Below the pieces are notes generated by a model. It searched no databases. It was not told where the DNA came from and worked only from the letters and a program-made list of their open reading frames with translations. Source: Massilia sp. Se16.2.3 (GTDB lineage Bacteria; Pseudomonadota; Gammaproteobacteria; Burkholderiales; Burkholderiaceae_D). From it: a stretch of 64,000 nt of DNA. Location: assembly GCF_014171595.1 (NCBI RefSeq), contig NZ_CP050451.1:3410001-3474000 (forward strand), given 5' to 3'. How positions within the stretch are numbered: the first letter of the stretch is position 1; each line of letters starts with the position of its first letter. The position numbers were made by a program, and so were the translations under genes. Below are positions 55,385 through 64,000 of this stretch, one piece after another.

Positions 55385-55603
55385 GGCCGCTCCTCAGTGG
55401 CTGCGGCGGCGGGCGCCGCGTCGTCGCCAGTCTCGCGCCGGTCGGTGCTCCCGGTTTGATCGCGCTCAATCGAGTGCGCATGGGGGCGTCAGCTTGTGTT
55501 GACGAAACATCAAGGATATCCTGTAGCGCTGCCTGCTGTGATGCGTCGGACTTGCCTGCGCCGCGCGCGCAAGTCCACAGTCACCGCCATTTCACAGGGT
55601 CCC

Positions 55604-56761
55604 ATGTTCATCCTGAACCGCTCTCATGCCGACGACATCGACCAGGTGCTCTTCGAACTCCACCGGAACCCCGCGGCGACGACCGAGCTGGAGCGGCTCG
55701 GCAACCTGTTCGCCCAGCGTGCTTTCCTGCGCAAACTGGCAGCCATCCTGCGCGCCGCCTCGCAAGCGCACCGCACGCCCGGGACGAGGGTCACGGTCCA
55801 GCTTGACTGGATCGACAAGCGTCCTTACCTGGCTTCCATATCGACGCCAAAGGTCTGGCACAACAAGGTGGAAGTAGGGGACGCGGCGGTATTTTTCATC
55901 GATGAAATCCGCGCAAGGCCATCGTCGCCCGTGCCCCGTACCGCAGTGGCGGCGTCCGGCCTGATCCTGCAGGCCAAGCGGACGACAGCCTTCAGTGCGC
56001 AGCTCCCGACTGTGCACGTCCACAATAACGCGTCCTCGCGCAAGGAATACGCGCTGCTGTCGGCCTGGCCGCCGGCGGATTTGTACCTGTCGACGCATCA
56101 GTCGAGTCTGCTGCTGTCGGGCCTCGACTTCCAGACAGGTTATCCTGCGCTGGACCAGGCCAACACCCGTGCCCGGGGCTGGTACGTCGTCACACCGAAT
56201 TCGCAGCCTGCGCAGATCGTCGGGACCGCCGGCAGCTACGGGTTTGTCCCTCCGTATGACCGCGACTGGCGTTCGCCATGGATGGGGGCACCGTCCGTGT
56301 TCGGCCGGCGCTGCGGCCTGACGCTGGGAAGGATGCTCGTCGGATTCTTCACGCGCGCGGCAGCCCATGCACGGCCCCAGCCTGGCGCCATGTTATTTCC
56401 GCGCATTGGGCAGGCGTTCGATCTCGTGCGTGGTTGGACGCCGGCCCAGGCCACCGGTTCGGGTTGGGACGACCTGTGCAACGCCTTGCTGTCCTTGAAG
56501 AACAAGCGGATCGGAGGACACGGCGGCCCCGGCGCGCGCAGCCATCGCAGCCAGCGCATCCTGGCGTTCTGTTACGAACCGTCCAGGCACGAGGGCTTCG
56601 TTGGCGGCATTGCGAAGGCGGCGGACATGGACGAGGAATCAGGCGGCGAGCACGCATATCCGATCCTGACTGTCAGGCGCACGGGATTCTCGGACTGGAC
56701 GCCCAATGCCCGTGATCGTGACAGGTTTGCGGATGCACGCCATGCCGACGGCGATGGTTGA
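55604..56761 (+). CDS. Unrecognised protein with a PD-(D/E)xK-like QAK motif
   Basis: 385 residues from ATG 55604. I do not recognise the family. Near residue 85-130 the sequence runs VGDAAVFFIDE then ASGLILQAKRTTAF: an acidic residue, a beta strand, then Q-x-K after hydrophobics, the arrangement of PD-(D/E)xK nucleases such as Mrr-type restriction enzymes (IQAKR). Next come ARGWYVVTP, YGFVPPYDRDWRSPW and a C-terminal half with KNKRIGGHGGPGARS. No signal peptide or membrane helix. Residue usage is less Ala/Gly-rich than its neighbours. It lies 34 bp left of dif, as an isolated gene. A restriction or recombination role is a hypothesis only; the motif may be chance. Confidence 0.55.
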   Translation: MFILNRSHADDIDQVLFELHRNPAATTELERLGNLFAQRAFLRKLAAILRAASQAHRTPGTRVTVQLDWIDKRPYLASISTPKVWHNKVEVGDAAVFFIDEIRARPSSPVPRTAVAASGLILQAKRTTAFSAQLPTVHVHNNASSRKEYALLSAWPPADLYLSTHQSSLLLSGLDFQTGYPALDQANTRARGWYVVTPNSQPAQIVGTAGSYGFVPPYDRDWRSPWMGAPSVFGRRCGLTLGRMLVGFFTRAAAHARPQPGAMLFPRIGQAFDLVRGWTPAQATGSGWDDLCNALLSLKNKRIGGHGGPGARSHRSQRILAFCYEPSRHEGFVGGIAKAADMDEESGGEHAYPILTVRRTGFSDWTPNARDRDRFADARHADGDG

Positions 56762-56794
56762 GGGAAAAGCCGGGAGTATCTCCAGCCTGCCATA

Positions 56795-56822
56795 ACAGCG
56801 CATAATCTATATTATGTTAAAT
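56795..56822 (+). other. dif: Chromosome dimer resolution site (dif)
   Basis: The 28 bases read XerC half ACAGCGCATAA (56795-56805), six-base centre TCTATA (56806-56811), XerD half TTATGTTAAAT (56812-56822). Compared with E. coli dif, the XerD half is identical, the centre differs at one position (TCTATA for TGTATA), and the XerC half differs only in its first three bases: 24 of 28 match. XerC/XerD act here to split dimeric chromosomes, under FtsK control. Supporting polarity: KOPS octamers (GGGNAGGG) on the plus strand left of it at 11954, 13176, 17911, 20342, 24092, 26571, 35264, 37595, 51812, 52580 and 54771, with one opposite (3997); right of it one on the minus strand (58105). Confidence 0.93.
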
Positions 56823-57753
56823 GCGCTATGCGGGCGTGGGACTGGTTATGCCCTGTTCGCCAAGACGGGACGCTTGCCGCGAGTGGCGCCTTGCAGGGAT
56901 GGACGCCGGGCCGCTTCCAGGCCTGGTCTCGACCTGGCAGTCGGCCGATCCCTCGGGTGTTCCCGTCCGCCGCCGTGGACGTGCCCCGCCTTCCCGATTT
57001 CGCCTGGCGTTCGCCTGCGGATGAACTCCCCGGGACGATCCACCAGCGCGTGTCGCACCTGTCTTCTGCGCGGACTCGCGAGCGCAACGGGCTGCACACG
57101 GGTCGATGCTCGCGTTCGCCACCAGAGGTGGTCGTTACCGCGACAGCCCGGCGTGCATCACAAGACACGGTCCCTGGCGACGCGATCGACGACGCAAGTC
57201 GTGCTCGCGTTGCGTGCCGACCGTCCCGTGGGCACGCCGTGGTGGCCAGGTTTCGCGGCGTTCGCGCCGGCGCACGCGGCCGAAGCGATCGGCCGCCGAG
57301 GCGCTGCGCCGCCCGACAAGGGAACCACAATGCGCCCGCCGCGTAGCATGGGCCCGGCTGCAAGGACATGATCGCTTGCGCGCACCAGGGAGCACTGACA
57401 TCCGCCACCAGCCTGGACCGCACGGCTCCCTCGACGACCGAACCGGAGCGCTAGTGACTCATCGGGCCCCGCCCGATGCGCGGCAAGGCGTTTCCGCCAG
57501 CCTGACTTGCAGCCATTCCGAGAGGACGATAAGCGTTGTCGTCGCGGCCCGGAGGACCGAACACCGGGCAAAGCGGGTGCCAAGGAGTTGCCGCAGGCTG
57601 GATCGACCCGCCAGATCAGGGTGACGGCAGCGCCTGCATGGCGGATCGACGCACACACCCAGTTCTGAACGCGGCTGCTTCACGTCCGGCCCAGGCAAGC
57701 GGGAAGGTCGAGCGAACCTCGCCTTCCTGGCACCATTCCGGGCGCCGCTACAA

Positions 57754-57784
57754 AACTCGACAATATATTTGCTAATGTCGAGTT
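57754..57784. promoter_or_regulatory. 31-bp AT-rich palindrome of unknown function
   Basis: AACTCGACAATA (57754-57765) and TAATGTCGAGTT (57773-57784) are inverted copies with one mismatch, separated by seven bases (TATTTGC). The outer nine bases of each arm pair perfectly. Symmetric arms around a short AT-rich centre resemble a recombinase core or the operator of a dimeric repressor. It lies 932 bp right of dif and has no gene next to it that I can support. Confidence 0.6.
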
Positions 57785-57787
57785 GGA

Positions 57788-57799
57788 GAAACCGGTTTC
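57788..57799. promoter_or_regulatory. Possible LacI-family operator
   Basis: The perfect palindrome GAAACCGGTTTC, extended as AGAAACCGGTTTCA, matches the symmetric form of the operators proposed upstream of the TonB receptor. It is about 320 bp past the end of the lacI-type gene, so its role there is doubtful. Confidence 0.3.
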
Positions 57800-58117
57800 A
57801 CAAGCGCGGTGGCTGGAACGGTCGCCCGGTGTTCAACGAGCACGAATGTCAGCGCTATTTGCGAAGCGGATGTCCGGACCTCAAGCAGTGCCGACGCGAC
57901 GCACGCAATGCAGCCGCGATTCCATGCCGCGTACCCGGATCTTCCGGGCACTTCCGTCCGCTCCTGCGGCGATGGGATGGGGTATCCGCAGGGAGCCGCA
58001 CACCGGCAGACGCCCTGCTGCGCGCATAGGTTCCTCGTCCAGGGACGCTAGCAAACCAGGCCGGTCCGCGCGTGCGCAGCCGGGACATCGATGCAATCGC
58101 GCCGCCCTGCCCGCCGC

Positions 58118-59128
58118 TCACGCAATCCTGCGCACCGACTCCCGCACCACCAGGCTCAGCGACGGCAATTCCACTTCTCCGCCCTTCTGCCCCACCATCC
58201 CCAGCATCATCCTGCCGATCCCCATTCCTACGTCGTAGAGGGGCTGGCGCACGGTCGTCAGTGGCGGCGTCGTGTACATCGAGCTGTGCAGATCGTCGAA
58301 GCCGACGATGGAAATGTCTTCCGGCACGCGGATGTTGCGGCGGTACAGGGCCAGGCGCGCGCCATAGGCACTCAGGTCGTTGCTGGCGAAGATGGCGGTG
58401 AAGCGCTGCTGCGAGGCCAGCAGGCCATTCACGGCCAGCAGCCCGCCGGACTCGTGGAAGTCGCCCGGCACGATCAGGTTCGGATCGATATCGATCTTGT
58501 GGCGCGCCAGCGTGTCGCGGTAGCCGGCCAGGCGTGCACGCGCGTCCTCGTGGTCTTCCGGACCGGCAATGAAGGCGATGCGGCGGTGGCCCTGCTCCAC
58601 CAGGTGTTCGACGGCGTCGCAGGCGCCGCGGTAGTTATCGAGGGAAAAGCCCATCAGGCGCTCGCCCGCAAGCTTGCGGCCGAAAGCGACAATCGGCACG
58701 CGCTGCGAATAGCTGCGGATCTGCTCGTCGCTGAGTTTGCCGGTGAGGATGACCACGCCATCGACGCGGCGGCCGATCAGCAATTCGACCCGCTCGGCCT
58801 CCTCGTCCGCATGCCAGTGGCCGCTCATGATCAGGAGCGCGTAGCCGGAGCCCTTGACGGCATCCTCGATGCCGATCATCGCCTGGTTGAAGTAGCCACT
58901 CTCGAGCGACTGCGTCAGCACGCCAATGGTGCGGGTACTGCCCATCTTCAGGCTCTGGGCCAGGCGGTTCGGCTTGTAGTTCAGTTCCTCGATGACGCGT
59001 TCGATGGTACGGCGCTTGTCGTCCGAGACCTTGGCCGTGCCATTGAGGAAGCGCGATACGGTGGCGGGCGACACGCCGGCAATGCTGGCGACTTCGTACA
59101 GGGTGGTGGTGCTGTCGTCGGTTTTCAT
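58118..59128 (-). CDS. LacI-family transcriptional regulator of the beta-glucoside locus
   Basis: 336 residues from ATG 59128. The N-terminal helix-turn-helix (TLYEVASIAGVSPATVSRFLNGTAKVSDDKRRTIERVIEELNYKPN) is followed by the hinge (RLAQSLKMGSTRTIGVL) and a periplasmic-binding-type sugar domain (GRRVDGVVILTG, FGRKLAGERLMGFSLDNYRGA, RIAFIAGPEDHEDARARLAGYRD, and VPEDISIVGFDDLHSSMYTTPPLTTVRQP). It should repress the divergent TonB-receptor operon until an oligosaccharide or glucose-derived inducer binds. LacI-type palindromes lie between the two starts. Inducer not readable; beta-glucosides are inferred from the neighbouring GH1. Confidence 0.93.
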   Translation of the reverse strand: MKTDDSTTTLYEVASIAGVSPATVSRFLNGTAKVSDDKRRTIERVIEELNYKPNRLAQSLKMGSTRTIGVLTQSLESGYFNQAMIGIEDAVKGSGYALLIMSGHWHADEEAERVELLIGRRVDGVVILTGKLSDEQIRSYSQRVPIVAFGRKLAGERLMGFSLDNYRGACDAVEHLVEQGHRRIAFIAGPEDHEDARARLAGYRDTLARHKIDIDPNLIVPGDFHESGGLLAVNGLLASQQRFTAIFASNDLSAYGARLALYRRNIRVPEDISIVGFDDLHSSMYTTPPLTTVRQPLYDVGMGIGRMMLGMVGQKGGEVELPSLSLVVRESVRRIA

Positions 59129-59260
59129 GGGGCTGTAAGCGGCGCCTTCAGGGGTAGGTCGAGTATAGCACGCAGGGTTTTATCACTTTGCCATCACGGC
59201 GACGGCTGCGGTCGACACCGGAGCAGCCGACACGCCGGGCCGCATCTCGGCACAAGCAAC

Positions 59261-59275
59261 ATGAAAGCGTTTCAT
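59261..59275. promoter_or_regulatory. LacI-type palindrome near the regulator's own promoter
   Basis: ATGAAA GCG TTTCAT, a symmetric 15-mer in the divergent region, 133 bases from the regulator start. The half-site TGAAA is shared with the two operators at 59349 and 59370. It could serve autoregulation or DNA looping. Confidence 0.5.
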
Positions 59276-59319
59276 AACGGGGTCGGGATAACCTGCCGAA
59301 AATTCGTTGTAAAAATTGT

Positions 59320-59349
59320 TTGACTTCCAAACGAGACGAAATGTACCAT
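59320..59349 (+). promoter_or_regulatory. Candidate promoter of the TonB-receptor operon
   Basis: TTGACT (59320-59325), an 18-base spacer and TACCAT (59344-59349) form a sigma-70-like pair. The -10 abuts the first proposed operator at 59349, so a bound repressor would cover the start site. Confidence 0.5.
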
Positions 59350-59383
59350 GAAATCGTTTTCACGGCCAATGAAACCGATTTCT
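59349..59383. promoter_or_regulatory. Tandem LacI-type operators
   Basis: TGAAATCGTTTTCA (59349-59362) and TGAAACCGATTTCT (59370-59383) both follow the consensus TGAAANCGNTTTCA with a central CG. Their centres are 21 bp apart, two helical turns, allowing two dimers on one face. They lie just downstream of the predicted -10 and 53 bases before the receptor start. Confidence 0.7.
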
Positions 59384-59435
59384 TAGAAAAGTGGCCGGTC
59401 AACCAGTCATTCAATAATTCCAATCGGAGACACGC

Positions 59436-61874
<2,439 letters not shown>

Positions 61875-61967
61875 CGCCGCGGGCCAGTCACCTGCACCAC
61901 GCTTGCCCCGTCCATGCCTCGCGCCATGGACGCGGGCCGGCACCCGCCTTCACCAACCAGAGCATTC

Positions 61968-63311
61968 ATGAATACCATATCTGCCTCAAGCCGCGCCGTC
62001 GCGGCCAGCGCTTTTCCGCCGGGTTTCACATGGGGCGTGGCCACGAGCGCCTTCCAGATCGAGGGGGCGGCAAGGAGCGACGGCAAGGGCCCGTCGATCT
62101 GGGACACCTTCTGCGCCAACCCCGCGAATATCCTCGACCGCAGCGACGGCAGCGTCGCCTGCGACCACTATCACCGCTACCGCGAAGACGTGGGGCTGCT
62201 GGCCGGCCTTGGCGTGGATGCCTACCGCTTCTCGATGGCCTGGCCGCGCGTGCAGCCGGCCGGCAAAGGCGCGTGGAATCCGGCCGGCTTCGGTTTCTAC
62301 GACCGCCTGCTCGACGAACTGGCGCGCCACGAGATCCAGGCCCACCTCACCCTGTACCACTGGGACCTTCCCCAGGGCCTGCAGGATGAAGGCGGCTGGC
62401 TCAATCGCGATACCTGCGCACGTTTTGCCGACTATGCCCAGGAGGTGATGCGCCGCTTCGGCGACCGTATCGCGACGATCGCGACCCACAACGAACCCTG
62501 GTGCACGGCCAACCTCGGCTACGGCAATGCCCAGTTCGCGCCGGGCGTGGCGGACCTCAAGCAGAGCGTGCAGGTGTCGCACCACCTGCTGCTCTCGCAC
62601 GGCCTGGCGATGCAGGCGATGCGGGCCGCCGGCGGCAAGGCGAAGCTGGGCATCGTGCTGAACCAGTGGACCGCCGACCCGGCCACCGATTCCGCAGCCG
62701 ACCGCGCGCTGGCCGAATGGGAGTATGCCCGCTCGGTGCAGTGGTTCATGGATCCGATCTTCAAGGGCCGCTATCCGGAACTGGCCCTGCGCGGCCACGG
62801 CGCCAACGCCCCCGTCGTGCACGCGGGCGACTTCGAGACCATTGCCCAGCCGCTCGATTTCCTGGGCTGTAACTACTACTTCCGCAGCTGGTGCAGCGCC
62901 GAGGGGCTGCCCCCGCCGGCGCCGCACGGCACCACCGACATGGGTTGGGAAGTCTACCCGCAGGGCCTGACCGAGCTGCTGCTCAAGCTGCGGGGCGAAT
63001 ACGACCTGCCGCCCATGTACATCACCGAGAACGGCATGGCCAGCGCCGATAGCGTGGTCGGCGGCAGCGTCGATGACGCGGCGCGCATCGCCTTCCTGGA
63101 AGCACACCTGGACGCGCTGCGCGCAGCCATCGATGCCGGCGTCGACGTGCGTGGCTACTTCCTCTGGAGCCTGCTCGACAATTTCGAATGGAATTCCGGT
63201 TACAGCAAGCGTTTCGGCATCGTCCACGTCGACTATGCCACCCAGCAGCGCACGCTGAAGGCGAGTGCCCACTGGTACCGCGATTTCCTGGCCGCGCGCA
63301 GCCGCGCCTAG
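61968..63311 (+). CDS. Glycoside hydrolase family 1 beta-glucosidase
   Basis: 447 residues from ATG 61968. GH1 landmarks: FPPGFTWGVATSAFQIEGAA at the start, acid/base Glu in IATHNEPWC (about residue 180), nucleophile Glu in PPMYITENGMAS (about 355), and the end FGIVHVDYATQQRTLKASAHWYRDF. A retaining beta-glucosidase, probably cytoplasmic (no signal peptide), splitting cellobiose or aryl glucosides to glucose. It lies 93 bp after the receptor and 13 bp before glucokinase, so one operon. Length and motifs are standard. Confidence 0.95.
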   Translation: MNTISASSRAVAASAFPPGFTWGVATSAFQIEGAARSDGKGPSIWDTFCANPANILDRSDGSVACDHYHRYREDVGLLAGLGVDAYRFSMAWPRVQPAGKGAWNPAGFGFYDRLLDELARHEIQAHLTLYHWDLPQGLQDEGGWLNRDTCARFADYAQEVMRRFGDRIATIATHNEPWCTANLGYGNAQFAPGVADLKQSVQVSHHLLLSHGLAMQAMRAAGGKAKLGIVLNQWTADPATDSAADRALAEWEYARSVQWFMDPIFKGRYPELALRGHGANAPVVHAGDFETIAQPLDFLGCNYYFRSWCSAEGLPPPAPHGTTDMGWEVYPQGLTELLLKLRGEYDLPPMYITENGMASADSVVGGSVDDAARIAFLEAHLDALRAAIDAGVDVRGYFLWSLLDNFEWNSGYSKRFGIVHVDYATQQRTLKASAHWYRDFLAARSRA

Positions 63312-63324
63312 ACATGGAGGAAGC

Positions 63325-64000
63325 ATGGATACGCTGATGGACTCTATCTACACGGACGGACCGCGCCTGGTGGCCGACATCGGCGGCACCAACGCCCGGT
63401 TCGCGCTGGAGCGCGCGCCGGGCAAGCTGTCGCTGGCGCGCACGCTGGCCTGCGCCAATTATCCGCGCTTCGAAGACGCCGCCGCGGCCTACCTGGCCGG
63501 CGCCGGCGCCGGCTTGCAGCGCGTGCGCCACGCGGTGGTGGCCATTGCCAACCCGGTCGATGGCGACGCGGTCCGCATGACCAATCACGACTGGGCGTTT
63601 TCCACCCGGCTCGCGGCGCGCGAACTGGGCCTGGACACGCTGCTGGTGGTGAACGACTTCACGGCCCCTGGCGATGAGCCTGCCGCGCCTGTCCGGCGCC
63701 GAGCTGGCCCGGTGGGCGGCGGCGTGGCCCGTCCCGGCTGCGCAATCGGGCTGGTCGGCGCCGGCACAGGGCTCGGTGTCTCGGGCCTGGTCCCGGCGAC
63801 GGACGGCTCGTGGACGCCGCTGCACAGCGAGGGCGGGCACGTCTCCTTCGCGCCGGCCGACGAGCGCGAAGTGGCGGTGCTGCGCCATTGCTGGGAGCGT
63901 TACGAGCACGTGTCGGCCGAGCGCCTCGTGTCGGGGCCGGGCATTGCCCTGATCCACGAGGGCCCTTGCGGCCGGCCGCCCCGGCAAGCCCGCACTCCCG
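63325..64000 (+). CDS. glk: Glucokinase (ROK-independent Glk type), 3' end outside the window, indels
   Basis: Starts at ATG 63325 behind GGAGGAAGC, 13 bases after the GH1 stop. ATP phosphate loop LVADIGGTNARFALER, then VVAIANPVDGDAVRMTNHDWAFS, VVNDFTALAMSLPRLSG, GLVGAGTGLGVSGLVP and HSEGGHVSFAPADEREVAVL match hexokinase-fold glucokinase. It phosphorylates glucose released by the beta-glucosidase. The C4 at 63665-63668 has an extra base and one base is missing near 63710, scrambling about 15 residues before GGGVARPGCAIGLV; an extra G at 63960-63962 hides the expected ALIHEALAAGRPGKPALP. Catalytic Asp in NDF is intact. The end is cut by the window edge. Confidence 0.9.
   Translation, partial: MDTLMDSIYTDGPRLVADIGGTNARFALERAPGKLSLARTLACANYPRFEDAAAAYLAGAGAGLQRVRHAVVAIANPVDGDAVRMTNHDWAFSTRLAARELGLDTLLVVNDFTAPGDEPAAPVRRRAGPVGGGVARPGCAIGLVGAGTGLGVSGLVPATDGSWTPLHSEGGHVSFAPADEREVAVLRHCWERYEHVSAERLVSGPGIALIHEGPCGRPPRQARTP

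Larger units (their letters stand above)
56823..58117. other. Gene-poor region at the terminus
   Basis: About 1.3 kb in which I support no gene. Overlapping open frames exist on both strands (for example from ATG 56828 on the plus strand, 172 codons, and several on the minus strand), but they overlap each other, and none has a clear ribosome site and a recognised family. GC content suits spurious frames. It contains the AT-rich palindrome at 57754-57784 and a LacI-type half-palindrome at 57788-57799. Confidence 0.5.

Noticed and set aside
56801..56816. CATAAT/ATTATG palindrome read as a promoter or terminator
   Set aside because: It is the inner part of the dif site, which explains its symmetry better.
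53475..56822. Classical genomic island with integrase and att repeats
   Set aside because: No tRNA, no direct repeats seen, no cargo genes typical of an island; the dif site explains the location better.
56828..57346. 172-codon plus-strand frame beginning six bases after dif
   Set aside because: No ribosome site, no recognised family, and equally long frames overlap it on both strands; high GC makes such frames common.
57106..57624. Arg-rich plus-strand frame in the gene desert
   Set aside because: Arg/Ser/Pro-rich composition typical of a wrong frame in GC-rich sequence.

Overview
The window comes from the chromosome of a high-GC betaproteobacterium, most likely a Massilia/Telluria-type member of the Oxalobacteraceae. 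The evidence is the ygfZ-mltG-tmk-holB-pilZ-tatD block, the long fused PurL, the small families DUF4936 and DUF6139, and a secretory, carbohydrate-degrading accessory gene set. No rRNA, tRNA, CRISPR array or insertion sequence was recognised. The most informative non-coding element is a near-perfect chromosome dimer resolution (dif) site at 56795-56822. FtsK-orienting (KOPS) octamers point towards it from the left, so the right end of the window appears to be the replication terminus.

Layout. 1-4 kb: 5' part of nnrE (minus strand), then a fused HyuA-HyuB 5-oxoprolinase/hydantoinase. 4-20 kb: accessory and regulatory genes, namely a GH9 endoglucanase-like enzyme, an orphan receiver protein, a STAND-ATPase regulator ending in a SARP-like domain, a small monooxygenase-fold protein, two secreted proteins of unknown function, a propeller-type sensor kinase and a receiver-TPR protein. 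20-31 kb: purL with a strong terminator, then a co-directional minus-strand set (selO, msrB, yciB, bolA, two tandem parvulin isomerases), then an acyl-CoA ligase. 31-43 kb: lipid and transport genes, namely a bifunctional enoyl-CoA hydratase/3-hydroxyacyl-CoA dehydrogenase, an MFS exporter overlapping an Fe-S type regulator, a kinase remnant, a metabolite:proton symporter, and a thiolase-Dabb-SDR-SDR operon. 43-54 kb: NRDE protein, DUF4936, ygfZ, then mltG-tmk-holB-pilZ, an acetyltransferase, tatD, an ankyrin protein, a methyltransferase, small proteins and an LpxO-like hydroxylase. 53.5-58 kb: a gene-poor terminus zone with a degenerate tyrosine recombinase, a universal stress protein, an unrecognised protein with a nuclease-like QAK motif, dif, and an AT-rich 31-bp palindrome. 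58-64 kb: a beta-glucoside locus (LacI regulator, TonB receptor, GH1 beta-glucosidase, glucokinase) with predicted LacI operators between the divergent genes.

How genes work together. The LacI-TonB-GH1-glucokinase cluster would import oligosaccharides (cellobiose-like by inference), cleave them and phosphorylate glucose; the GH9 enzyme at the other end could supply substrate. The acyl-CoA ligase, the multifunctional hydratase/dehydrogenase and the thiolase/SDR operon together cover activation, oxidation and thiolysis of acyl chains.

Sequence quality warning. About thirty single-base indels, mostly in G/C runs of 3-7, break otherwise well conserved genes. They cluster in 0.4-19.6, 31-37.3, 43-45 and 63.3-64 kb, while 19.8-31 and 37.4-43 kb have none. 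Most look like homopolymer-length errors rather than real decay. Genes hit this way are given as one feature spanning all frames.
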